A stretch of 64,000 bases of DNA, from the NCBI GenBank assembly GCA_019843655.1, contig JACDQD010000008.1:15906442-15970441 (forward strand), given 5' to 3'. The position numbers and the translations under genes are program-made. This document shows positions 13,591 through 23,215 of the stretch, piece by piece. Positions within the stretch are counted from its first letter, which is position 1; each line of letters opens with the position of its first letter. The notes beneath the pieces are model-generated. The model saw only the letters and a program-made list of their open reading frames with translations, was not told the origin of the DNA and did no database searches. The DNA comes from Lethocerus indicus. Taxonomy: Eukaryota; Arthropoda; Insecta; Hemiptera; Belostomatidae.

Positions 13591-15060
13591 AAAGTTGAGG
13601 GTAGAGGAAGAGTCACGTGACACTGGAGCGGGCGCGTGACCACTGGCCAACGCATACACGCTTGGGGGCGCCTCGACTTCCTGGGATGTTGCGTAACTAC
13701 GTTGCCCGGCCATTTTTCGGGGGGCGGAACTTTTTTATTCGATCCCTCAAAATAGACGTCGGCCTTGCGGGCCGGGGCCAATTGTCCGACCGGGCTGGGG
13801 AATTCCTCGGGAAGGAGAGAAGTGGCCGTCTCCAATAAAAAGTGGCGCGGGGAAATCCCACCCCTTGGCCCGCTTCTTTTTAACCTGGACGACGACAAAT
13901 CGCCCTCCCGCCGCACGTACAGGTCCCAGTCGACAGGAGTCCCTTCGCCGCTCCGAGATAAGTCCCTCAACACAAATTGGACCACTTATGGACATTCTGA
14001 AGTCTCGGTTTGGCGGCACACTTTCTCATCTGGGGTTTCATAAAAAAAAGTATCAGCTGAGTCACTGCATTGTTATTGTTTACGGTAACTAGCTGCAACA
14101 AAATGATCTTGCGTTTCACATCCCCTGTTGGCGTATTGTTCCTTCAGTTACAAACATGAATACAAATTGAATTCCTTATTTTACAGGGGTTCCTTTGATA
14201 TTAAATCCCTTATTTTCCTGTTTACAACGGATTTTGATTATATTAATGTACCGATTTCACTTCCGCTTGATTACAATACGTTCCTAAGACGAATTGTACG
14301 AATCAAGAATACTCGAGGAAAACAAAGCTGAAAATATTGAAAAAACTGGAAAAATACTCTGGCGGGGGATTTCGGTCGTATCTCTCCGCCTCTTTCTTTC
14401 TTTTTTTAATATCCGTTGTCTTTAAGGGCGGTGCGCCCCTCCCCCTCCCCATCAGGTGGAAGAGAGACGACCGCTCATTAGAGAGAGACGGTGAAGAAAA
14501 GGGGGTGGAGGATTCGAAATTTTCCAGGAGGAAGAAGAGGAGAAGGAGGAGGAGGAGTAAAGTCCAAGAATTCCGAGCGAAGCGGCCGGCCCCGTCTAAT
14601 GACACGCCGCCTCACCCCTCTTGAGAAATGGGCGAATAATAAAATTAGAATTATGCCCTTCGCCCCTCCCTTCGCCCGTTCGTGTAATACGGGACGATAA
14701 AACTGGAGCGGGGGTGGGGGAGGAGGTTCAAAGAATGTTCTTCCCGGCTGCGGGGAGTTAAAACTTGGCCTGGATACTTATAGATTTCTCGCCGCGGCGA
14801 CAATAGAAATTCCTTCGCCGGGCAGGACGTGAAAAGGAGGAATGCGATGATTTTGAGGTGTCCGGAAACTGGGGGCGCGATCATATCGTCCCGCGCACAA
14901 TTTTCTCCCTCGCAAATCTTCTCCCACCCCGCCATCACTATCGCCCACACCCTCGCGCGCCAAATTGCCCGGTATTTACCGGTATAGCATTTGGGCGTCT
15001 CTAGCGGCTGGCCGGAAATCGGAATATCGTCACTAGCGTTCGTGTACACTGAATACTGCC
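13591..15060. other. Large GC-rich island with stacked spurious reading frames
   Basis: Two GC-rich blocks (13600-14040 and 14340-15060) carry frames of 90 to 137 codons on both strands at the same place. The predicted peptides are rich in R, P, G and S and share no domain. A purine tract with GGA triplets lies at about 14500-14560. Stacked frames on opposite strands are expected where stop codons are rare, so I treat all of them as non-coding. Confidence 0.6.
14524..14561. repeat. GGA/GAA purine microsatellite
   Basis: Imperfect AGGAGGAAGAAG-type triplets run for about 38 bases in a longer purine-rich tract. Confidence 0.8.
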
Positions 15061-15150
15061 ACAATGCTCCGGTTAAATGAATTAGAACAGATAACGTTCG
15101 AAGACTATCTCAGAAAGGATATTATATAGCTGTGTAGAGATTACTCCCTA

Positions 15151-15175
15151 GCTTGTAGTTCCCCTCCCTACAAGC
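15151..15175. repeat. Perfect hairpin, 8-bp stem and 9-nt loop
   Basis: GCTTGTAG and CTACAAGC flank a pyrimidine loop. No function is assigned. Confidence 0.8.
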
Positions 15176-16164
15176 ATCGGTTTTCGCAGCGGCTTACATT
15201 TAGTCGACGATTGTACAATACTTTTAATTTGATTTTTCATTGTGAAATATTTATGTATCTATTTAAACATACGCACGCAAATTTGTATTGGTACTGGTAA
15301 AAATAATGCAAATTCACGTTTTAATTTGCGTTTAAAAATTGAATCAAATGGTTTTATTAATTCAGATTCCATGAAAAAGCGATCCTTATTATTCGAGTTA
15401 AGTTAATTAAGCTTTCAGGCTGAGTGGGGAAGGTTGATCATCTGTGTCAAAACAATTGGAATGCCGTTTTGATTTATACGGCAACAGATGCCATACTTTA
15501 AAATTACATTTAAATTATTCGGTGTGTGCCAATTCGGCGTATGGAATTCTAGCAATCAGGTTTAATCAGGCTGATAAATCATTTAGCTGTGAACAGGTTT
15601 CAGATACACAAATAAACTCTATTCGGACACTTTTTGAGCGGCGGTACCATATCTTCACTGTATTATGAAAGAACACAGATAAATCACAATCTAAAATAGT
15701 ATTCTAGAGAGCCGCGCTAGAATTAGGATCGAGATCTGCTCGCGACCACATAATTTACAAGCCTGCAAATTTGAAATTAATATTCAATGCTGCGTGTTAG
15801 CTTAGTCCAAATACGTTTCTAGTAATATCTACCTTCTTTTAGAAATATGGCGTTAACGGTGGAGTATTTAACTCCGGACGACGTTAAGGCGTTAGGCGGG
15901 GGAGACGGTGGTGGGCGCGGGGTTAGTGTGTCCGCAATTAAAGGGAAAAGCCAAGGGTCGGTTTTAAATTCCGGGCCCCACCGGCTAAATTGAATCACGT
16001 AATTTGTAAGGAAACAAGAATTAGCGCGATGGGGAGAAGAGTGCCGGCTCCACCCGCTGCGCAATCTTTACTCCTCCCATCTGCCGGCTTCTCTGTTCTC
16101 GGCTGCTATCGCTCTCTTTCCCATCAACGGACCGGACTATGGGTGCCATCACAATATCTATTAT
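15176..16164. other. Non-coding DNA, AT-rich then GC-rich
   Basis: AT-rich to about 15850, then a GC-richer block at 15860-16140 that abuts the mobile element copy at 16165. No gene is visible. Confidence 0.55.
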
Positions 16165-16510
16165 TTATTTAGTTCCCCGAACTACTCCAAGGAACGGATT
16201 TGAGTTTAAAATAACTGTTTTTTTCGGACCGATAATCCGACAAAAACTTAAGCGGATTAACAAAATCCCTCCCAACCCAAAGATGACAAACAACATCCAG
16301 AAAAACGCAATAACAAGACACGTGTATAGAATACTCACAACCAGACAAACACCACAGTACAAGTGACAGTGACAGTGCAGTGAGGATGCCCAATAAACAT
16401 CCCAAGTGCCAAAAGTGACTAACACCGCTACTGAAGATGGCGAGCAACCGAAACCGGTCTAACGAAAGCCCACACCAGCGAGAGGAGACAGAAACACACG
16501 AAATCTACGT
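16165..16510 (+). mobile_element. Hammerhead-bearing Penelope-like repeat, copy C (partial)
   Basis: This copy holds the terminal block of the family on the plus strand. It ends in the same sequence as the other copies (GAGACAGAAACACACGAAAT, then CTACG). Upstream of the ribozyme motif it matches the reverse complement of 43170-43268, sharing the CAGTGAGGATGCCCA and CCAAAGTGCC-type words. It then extends about 150 bases further than any other copy here. A plus-strand frame of 75 codons (16139-16366) stops 60 bases before the ribozyme. It is lysine-rich and could be the eroded end of the element's open reading frame, but I cannot match it to reverse transcriptase or GIY-YIG. The inner boundary near 16165 is approximate. 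The family assignment rests on the ribozyme. Confidence 0.6.
16427..16464 (+). ncRNA. Hammerhead ribozyme motif, copy C (decayed)
   Basis: The order GCTA, CTGAAGA, stem II, GAAA, CCGGTC is kept, so the core consensus CUGANGA...GAAA is present. Stem II is weakened to two pairs (GGC against ACC). Stem I has a mismatch because the downstream strand is TAAC rather than TAGC. Cleavage is therefore probably lost. As in the other copies, there is one extra U between CUGAAGA and stem II. Confidence 0.55.
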
Positions 16511-16980
16511 ATTTGAGTTTTTTCTGACGGTTATAAAACTTCTGTTGTATTAATAGCAATCCGCATTCTATTGTCACCCATTTGGAATTATCTATCCCTT
16601 TCGTCCATCAGAGCCCTCCAGTGTATCAAATATTTGAGGTCCGGGCCGATAAGTCTTGTCACGCCACGCGCCGATAATAATGATGCATGGAAAGATGGAA
16701 ATAGACGGCAATAAATCGCCGGGCAATTTGTCGATTCGGAGAGACCCTACACGGTCAGGGAATTAGGCTAATATTTTGATAACAAAAATGGAATCTTCCC
16801 CGTGACAGTAATGCTATATCCGGCCTAGTGTAGAGCGTGGCGGCAGATGATTGGAAGGACAATAAATTTTATGTTATAAGAAATATTCTAATACAGTTGA
16901 TAATATCAATTCATAATATCAAAGAAATAAACGGGAATTTGCTTTTTATCAAGGAAGAAACTTTTTAACGTATATCCATT
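16511..16980. other. AT-rich non-coding DNA
   Basis: No gene or repeat is visible beyond the edge of copy C. Confidence 0.6.
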
Positions 16981-17350
16981 TTATAGCCCCCCCCTCCTTA
17001 ATCCAATCGGGGGAGTGTTTGAGACAAGCCGGATCTCTGTGGGTTACGACGGGGGCGGAGGGTTTAGGGTAAACTGGGAGTTATATAAGGTGTACTGAGG
17101 GCACGGGTCCTTGTCCCCCGACTTGTGGGGGTGGGAAGGGGAGGAGGCCTCCCTCCCAGTGTCCTGTTAGCAATAACTGCCTGATTTATACAAACTGGGG
17201 CTGGGGCAGGAGGCCTCCAACCCCAGAGAGGAGGCGGCGCCCCCCTGGGGGAATATGAACACGGGGCTAACTCAAACTACCCGGGATTTGTCTTCTTGCG
17301 AGACCCCCACCGGAGGGGATAAACACCGGTTAAGGGCCGCACTTTAAACC
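16981..17350. other. GC-rich island with a repeated 10-bp palindrome
   Basis: The block begins with a run of C and is rich in GGGG and CCCC runs. The perfect palindrome GGAGGCCTCC occurs twice, at 17143-17152 and 17209-17218, 66 bases apart and each in a G-rich context. No gene is visible. Many G-runs give it potential for G-quadruplex formation on either strand. Confidence 0.55.
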
Positions 17351-17960
17351 CGCACTGAGGAATTTTACCTGACCATTATTAATATTAGATTGCATTTCTG
17401 CTGTCGCCTAGGAATTAAGGCCAAATTAAGTAATACAACGGTGGTCAAGACTTCTTTCCATCCAATAATATTATTTTATAACACTATACCATGCCGAATG
17501 AATAGTTTCCAGTATTATAGAAATATGGGTGGGATGTTTATCTTGCATTAACACATGGTAATCTTTGTGCTTTAAGTATGTTTGATTAGGCCAAAATATG
17601 TGGTATAGATAGATTTAATTATAAAATATTTACTAAGGAAGTGTGTCATGAAAGTCTAGTATCACACAACGAGCTTAAAGAATTCGATTTTTCGATTAGT
17701 TTATCTGAGAAAGGGAACTGACGGTACCAGATTAATTATGATACGTGTTTGGGGTCCGCTATGGTCGGAATACATCTCGGCTTCCGTCAGAAATTAGTGA
17801 GATACTTACGTATTCACTAATCAACGTGAGATCATTTAGTATTGTAGGATTTACACTACTAATGGGGGTATTCCATTACCGAAATCTTGATATAATCTGA
17901 TGTATTCTGTGCCTTATCTCGAAATATTCGGAAATTAGCAGTCTTTGTTGGGTGTCCGGT
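17351..17960. other. AT-rich non-coding DNA
   Basis: No gene is visible. It contains the hairpin at 17793-17821. Confidence 0.6.
17793..17821. repeat. Short inverted repeat with perfect 8-bp outer arms
   Basis: ATTAGTGA and TCACTAAT flank a partly self-complementary centre (GATAC ... GTAT). Confidence 0.75.
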
Positions 17961-18240
17961 TGACGCAGGTACCGGGACGGTGGGGCGCAGTCCTAAAAGC
18001 AGTGCGGGCCGGCCGTCAGCAAAACCGTTAATTGGGCCCGGCGTGCGGTCTATGTTATTTGTCAGTTGGCCGGTAATATATAGCCCGGGCGGAGGTGAGC
18101 CAGAGGCGGCGGATCGCTGCACTCGGCACTCCATCATAGCCCAGTTGTACATCACCAGATCGGACAGCCGGAACAAATGGAATCAGGAAGAGTGTCGCCC
18201 CCTCCTGCCCGGCCATCTCCGCACCCTGATGCCGGTTTAA
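17961..18240. other. Short GC-rich island
   Basis: CpG-rich with repeated GGCCGG words. Frames of 76 to 105 codons overlap on both strands and show no domain. Confidence 0.5.
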
Positions 18241-20430
18241 CACAAGGATGATTCCATCCTTCGCAATAGAGCCTCGCTCAGACATTCCCGGAAATCCTGG
18301 ACCTTGCTTTGTGAAATGTTTTTTAATATTATAGTAGTAGTTGTCTTCTTCGGATTCAATCTCTGGCAGCTAATCAGTTATTAATAAATATGATCGTCTT
18401 AACCCGAAGTTATGTTCATGTCTTATTTCGTAATGTTCGTTTTCTTTTTCTGTCGTCCGGCATAGACCAAATCTATTGGGATTGTTATCGGTACGTCGCA
18501 GTAATCGCGTTTACTTCCGTTTCGATGTCTTATTGGGAATGTCGTCGGCAATAACATTACGTCTGATTTTGGAACATTTTATATTTTCTCTTACGAAGCG
18601 AATGATGTTGCTTAGTTTTGATTCTTTTATAGTGTAATAGTTGACTCTACTAATCGGAAAATTGCTAATAATTGTTACTCATAGTGTTAGTCATGGATTC
18701 TTGGTCCGTCGTCTACTAGGAGCAATTTTTTGTTATTTTATATAAATGTATTTTATGTAGTTATAGTGTGTATATTAAATTTTTTACCGATTATGGTATT
18801 CTTCGCTGATAATTTGAAGTATGAGACATGCGCAAATATATGTATGTACTGTGGAATAAGGCAGGAACGAGATACAGATGAATCCGGTAGCGATGGAAGC
18901 ATGTGGAAATGTAGCGAAGACCGAAAGTTAATGTCGGCAGGGGACCGTGCGTTGACAAAGGGAATGATGGACCCGTACCGGGAGGAATTTGTATTCGGGA
19001 ATTCGCCAGATCATCGCTTAAGTATTTCCGACGGGTAATTCATTATTAGCCTATTTTCCTTTTGGAGTTTCAGTCAGGCACCTTTATTCCGTTCGAATTA
19101 AAATATGTCCATCATTAACATTTTTCCGTTCAACTTAAAAATTAACCCTTTCGGCCTTTAAAATAAAAATATTCTCCCGTTCAACGCGAAACGAAACTAT
19201 GGCTTATTTCACTACCTCCGATTTACGCAGTCTTGTTAGTCCAGAAACACTTTAAATATTCTCGACCCTTTAAATAGCTAGACTTTTAACCCGTTCATAT
19301 CATACTATAAATTACACATAGGCAAAGACTGTATATCGTTAGGAGGGTCGCTGTTAACGTTAATTAATTGGTTTCTGTCGAATGATGATATCTTGTTTAT
19401 CTTAATAAAATATTTAAATTTTCATACCCGTAAAAAACTTAAATGAACATATTGTTATGAAATAAGAAAAGCTAGTATGATCACAAGCTGTATAAAAGGT
19501 TTCAGGATACGAAAATACCTTTCACGGTATTTCCCTTCAAATTTCAAATGCCATTTATCGTTTTTAATAGAAGAACATTAATTTTGCACGTAATATGAGA
19601 AAATCAATGTCAAATTAAGAAAAACAGGTAATGTATATTCGTAATTATAAATAAATAAAATAAAAACAATTTTCTTAAAACAGGTTCATAAAGAAAATAG
19701 AACCATTTTTATTTCAAGCAGAGTGTACCAAAATTGTCCCGTTTACTCATGAATGCAACATTGATACCCATTGTTCATTCCGTTGTATTCCGTAATTTAT
19801 GTATCGAGAGTATACGTGTATTTTCAGTTAGACTGTCCAACGCCCCGTTTTAGATACCGGTACACTAAAATATTTAAAAAACCTGAGGAAATACATGGTG
19901 TCCACAATGCATAGATAAAGCCTGTAAATAGTAATAACGCCGTCCAGCGACTTCGTAAAATGTTTAATGTTATGTGTTCCTCCAATAAGTCAATTATATT
20001 GAAATATATACAGTGAAAACCAATGAGATACTGTTGCGCGACGAACTAGTTTAAGAACTCACCGCTGAGAGTGAAGCTTTACCAGTGCTCTCCTCATTAA
20101 TTATATGCACACCAGCATAGAATGAAACAGTTTGTGTAATTTCAATAATTATTGTCGCACGAATGATCGTAACAGTCACTGTACGGATGGTTGACCTGTC
20201 GGTAATTAAAATTCGCCATCGATTAGACATAATGTGACATGGTTTGATTATTTGAAATCTATTCCCCCTTCTGCTTTTTATTATACTTCGTCTGATCTAC
20301 ATATAACATTATTAGGTGTCTATTTTATTACTTGACGAGCATTTTGAGGATAGAATTCAAAGCAAGGTCTTATACAGTTCATCGTCCCTCAGTGTAAAGG
20401 CATATAATTACACAGCAGACCGCACTCCTA
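18241..20430. other. AT-rich non-coding DNA
   Basis: No supported gene. A 102-codon plus-strand frame at 18730-19038 has a hydrophobic start followed by a charged cysteine-containing part. It opens at TTG, has no recognisable domain and no splice context, so I leave it uncalled. Confidence 0.6.
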
Positions 20431-20434
20431 TTTG

Positions 20435-20600
20435 CCGGGTGAAATTCTCTTAATAACCCTAATTCTCTTTGCTGGTTCTTAGCTGTTTGTTGTTATTCTC
20501 CGGACGGGAGAAGACAAAGGAAGAGAAAGGGCCACTGACGGACCGAAGTGGGTCAAATGGCGTATTAAATTGAACCCGAACCCTCGGAGTTGATTTCGCA
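20435..20600 (+). repeat. Conserved non-coding module, copy M1
   Basis: First of three similar blocks in the same orientation. In order it shows GCCGGGTGAAATTCTCTTAA, then CCCTAATTCT, a CTCCGGACGGGAGAAG purine arm, then GGGTCAAATGGCG with ATTAAATTGAA, and finally CCCTCGGAG. Copies M2 (22396-22520) and M3 (22995-23215) keep the same order. The core AAATGGCG starts at 20555 and contains, on the other strand, the GCCAT core bound by Pho/YY1 proteins. Its function is unknown. Confidence 0.6.
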
Positions 20601-21020
20601 GAACAATAAATCATTCTTACCTTATTTAATAATTGCAAATTCTATTTTTAATTGTTTTAAACATACCCAACTTGACGTAACATTTTCCTGTCATCAAAAT
20701 CTTGTGTCATACCTCAAATTTTGAATATCACTTATCATATAATAGTTTAATGTTAAATGGGTTTTATGTCTAATCGTAGGTTCATCACAGCTCATCATTT
20801 CATGAGGTCATTTTTCAAGGCCCACATATTCTATTTCTCTAAATTCTAAACATAATTTCTCTACGAACTAATGCAAGACACGTTTTTTTTAATCCTGTGT
20901 GTCTACATTCTATTTTCTTATAATTGTATGCTGTGATAATATATATTTTTGGAAGTGGATCATTGGAGATACAGTTTAACATACCTGTTTTGTTTTGAGT
21001 TCTGCAAGTGGTTGAAATAC
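20601..21020. other. AT-rich non-coding DNA between M1 and element copy A
   Basis: No gene is visible. Shortly after M1 the words TTTAATAATTGCAAAT (near 20624) resemble TTTTAATAATTTGCATA, which follows M2 near 22557. This hints that the module repeat may be longer than its core. Confidence 0.4.
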
Positions 21021-21066
21021 CTTAGATTTCGTGTGTTTCTGTTTCCTCTCGCTGGTTTGGTTTTAT

Positions 21067-21103
21067 GCTAGACCGGTTTCGGCTTCTCGCCATCTTCAGT
21101 AGC
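21067..21103 (-). ncRNA. Hammerhead ribozyme motif, type I minimal, copy A left
   Basis: Read on the minus strand the parts are in order. Stem I strand GCTA comes first, then core CTGAAGA (fits CUGANGA) and one extra T. Stem II GGC with loop GAGAA and GCC follows, then core GAAA, then CCGGTC and stem I strand TAGC. Stem I has four Watson-Crick pairs and stem II three. Stem III is the self-complementary ACCGGT, which a single molecule can close only as two pairs, so activity as a dimer is likely. Predicted cleavage follows the C complementary to 21071. This minimal stem III form is known from Penelope-like elements. The extra T before stem II is a departure from the textbook core. Confidence 0.72.
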
Positions 21104-22134
21104 GGTGTTAGACACTTTTGGCACTTTGGATGTTTTTTGGGCATCCTCACTGGACTGTCGCTGTCACTGTCAAATTTCGCCCGTCGTTGTTTGTCGTTGT
21201 AAAACCTCTGGGAGCTTATTAATTTGCTCAAGCCCGCGGAGCGTAAAAACGCAGTTTGCCCAAAAGTTGGAGGAGTTTGGAGAGGCCTAATGTTAGTAAG
21301 GCCCAGTAAATTGGAAACTGAGTCGGTCTACCGGCTTAATAAAAGCAATCACTTGAATCTAATTTCGAACCAAAGCCATTTCAAGGTGCGTAAATGACTA
21401 ACTGTATTGTTTACAATATTTCTAGGATGCGAAAACAACCTTAAAAATAAATTATTTATTTATTTATTTAGGCAATCTATTGCTAGATGCTTCAAGGCGG
21501 AATGACTTATTGATGATCAGTAGGCAATAAACAATTTAACAATTAAATGTTTTAAAAACCCCCTTTTCAAACCTCGAATATATTCGAGTTACGGCGCACT
21601 TGATATTAACCCGCAACAGTGCATAGCAATGAGGGTTAGGCATTAGCGCCGCGGCTCCTAATTACATTGAAGTATTACTTGAACCGCAACTTTTTGATTC
21701 TTGAATGTCTCGCCAGAGAGGCCACAATACCTCAGCACTAAACTGAAGCAAAGTATTTTATTTCTTCATACACAGACTGCTTTCGAATAACCATGCGGAC
21801 AACAAATTAATAAATTTTATTAATTATATAGGTTTTTCAACAATTCAACACCTCGATAATAATATTTCAGATTGCAACCTGACTCTTTCAAAGCTAAATA
21901 TATTCATATATATGCTAATATGTATTTAACTAATACATTAAATCAAGTTAATTAAGCCATATACATATACTGGAGAAGTAGATATTTTGTTTTATCCTAA
22001 ATTCGCGTCATTATTGCGATTTTTTAGTTTTTCTTGTATGTCCACAGGTATTAATTTCTAGATTAATTTGAAAAAGAGAGCTAGAATTATAGCCATAATT
22101 GGAACTGAGCTCTTGGAACATTTAACAATGTACC

Positions 22135-22255
22135 GTAGATTTCGTGTGTTTCTGCGTCCTCTGTGATCAACACCGCTACTGAAAGATGGCGAGAAGCCGA
22201 AACCGGTCTAGCAAAAGACCAAACCAGTGAGAGGAGACAGAAACACACGAAATTG
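22135..22255 (+). mobile_element. Fold-back terminal block (right end of copy A or a solo insertion)
   Basis: This block is self-contained. It opens with the inverted terminal sequence GTAGATTTCGTGTGTTTCTG, jumps at about 22164 to the ribozyme-bearing strand, and closes with the same terminus in reverse (CAGAAACACACGAAAT). The ends can therefore pair with each other over about 28 bases around the ribozyme. It may be the right terminus of copy A, or an independent short insertion that happens to lie next to it. Confidence 0.55.
22175..22212 (+). ncRNA. Hammerhead ribozyme motif, copy A right (one-base core insertion)
   Basis: GCTA, the core, stem II GGC-GAGAA-GCC, GAAA, CCGGTC and TAGC are all present with four-pair stem I. 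The first core segment reads CTGAAAGA instead of CTGAAGA, one A too many, which should weaken or abolish cleavage. Confidence 0.6.
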
Positions 22256-22395
22256 GTGTTACTCCTACGGTATTGGAGATAACGTTTTTATTCGCCAAGA
22301 TTTAATTACAGGTTCTAAAAGGATATATAAGATTCTTTTTCCTCTCCGGTACACTTTCTATCAGTGCAGTAGCGGACCTTGGACAATTATACTGG
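22256..22395. other. Unassigned AT-rich spacer
   Basis: Nothing recognisable. The word TTCGCCAAGAT at 22291 recurs at 22847 before module M3. Confidence 0.4.
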
Positions 22396-22520
22396 GGCCG
22401 AATTTCTCTTAATATCCCTAATTCTTTCTCTCACTTCCCGGAATAGGAGAAGAAAGGTCGGTAGAGTAAAGTTGGGTGAAATGGCGCAGTAAATTGAAAC
22501 CAGGTTCTTCGGGGGTGGTT
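22396..22520 (+). repeat. Conserved non-coding module, copy M2
   Basis: GGGGCCGAATTTCTCTTAAT, CCCTAATTCT, TTCCCGGAATAGGAGAAG, then GGGTGAAATGGCG with CAGTAAATTGAAA and TTCGGGG. This matches M1 and M3 in order and orientation. The AAATGGCG core starts at 22479. Confidence 0.65.
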
Positions 22521-22994
22521 TTATTTTTGCTATGAAAAGAAAGCCTATTTGCTGTTTTTAATAATTTGCATACCGTTTATTTTGTTACGAACATTAGTTA
22601 CTTAATATACGATGATATCCAGTACTCTAGTTATATCGAATATGATTCGAGTGAATCGGAAATTAGAATGATTTGAAATGAAGAGAAACTTTGTTTCTTC
22701 TAATAATGGAGGGTCATTGGCACAGTAAGTAAAAAATTCGGTACTTTTACGCGTGGTTTTACGTCCTTTACGTAATCATTCACGAACGCAAATTGCTTCA
22801 TAGAATGCCCTAATCCTAATATCTCCCTACAAATTAAGATATTTGTTTCGCCAAGATCGTACCAGCGAAGTGTAATACTTGTGTGTTGATGAGTACCCGT
22901 CCCCAGTTTCGGTCATTCTCCAGCCGTATAACGGATTCGATTTTTTCACTCATTAATTTCACCAGTGACACCCTCTGTACTAATTTCGAATTAA
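22521..22994. other. AT-rich non-coding DNA between M2 and M3
   Basis: No gene is visible. Confidence 0.5.
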
Positions 22995-23062
22995 CTTCTG
23001 CCTGTCGAGCGCTTAGTTGTATTTTACCTCCCTCTCGGGACCAAGGGAGAAAAACGGAGCTG

Positions 23063-23137
<75 letters not shown>

Positions 23138-23215
23138 AGGGAGGGAGTGAGATGGTGAAGCCGGGTCAAATGGCGCAGTAAATTGAAATCCGGCTCTGCT
23201 GGGGCGAAAATTGAC
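22995..23215 (+). repeat. Conserved non-coding module, copy M3, expanded by a GA repeat
   Basis: CTCTCGGGACCAAGGGAGAA opens the purine arm, which here has grown into a GA microsatellite. Then come GGGTCAAATGGCG, CAGTAAATTGAAA and GCTGGGGCG. The AAATGGCG core starts at 23168, 689 bases after that of M2. GAGAG tracts are the binding sites of GAGA factor in insects, and GCCAT is the Pho/YY1 core, so the combination resembles a Polycomb response element. That is an inference only. Confidence 0.6.
23069..23148. repeat. GA dinucleotide microsatellite followed by GGGA repeats
   Basis: About 31 uninterrupted GA units (23069-23130) lead into GGGA tetranucleotides to about 23148. Confidence 0.97.

Larger units (their letters stand above)
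21021..22255 (-). mobile_element. Hammerhead-bearing Penelope-like element, copy A
   Basis: The element is bounded by inverted copies of one terminal block. The left end (21021-21110) is the reverse complement of the right end (22165-22255), and both finish in the sequence read outward as CAGAAACACACGAAAT. A hammerhead motif lies in each terminal block, minus strand on the left and plus strand on the right. The body at about 21166-21899 matches copy B (43321-44035, opposite orientation) over roughly 0.73 kb, by eye about 85 to 90% identical, including TAAATAAATAAATAA-type tails. Bases 21900-22134 do not match B. No reverse transcriptase or GIY-YIG domain is visible, so this is a defective or non-autonomous copy. 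The strand is given by the left ribozyme and body. Without it, the flanking modules M1 and M2 would be about 690 bases apart. Confidence 0.65.

Noticed and set aside
13581..14050. Cluster of 69 to 134 codon frames on both strands
   Set aside because: Frames overlap in several phases in GC-rich DNA where stop codons are scarce, and none has a recognised domain.
18730..19038. 102-codon frame with hydrophobic start and cysteines
   Set aside because: Opens at TTG, no recognised domain, no splice or promoter context; compatible with chance in AT-rich DNA.
21022..21231. Frame across the ribozyme region of copy A (69 codons, minus strand), whose phase is largely kept in copies B and C
   Set aside because: The same phase has an in-frame stop in copies B and C just before the ribozyme, and the agreement follows from the nucleotide similarity of the repeat. 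Treated as non-coding.
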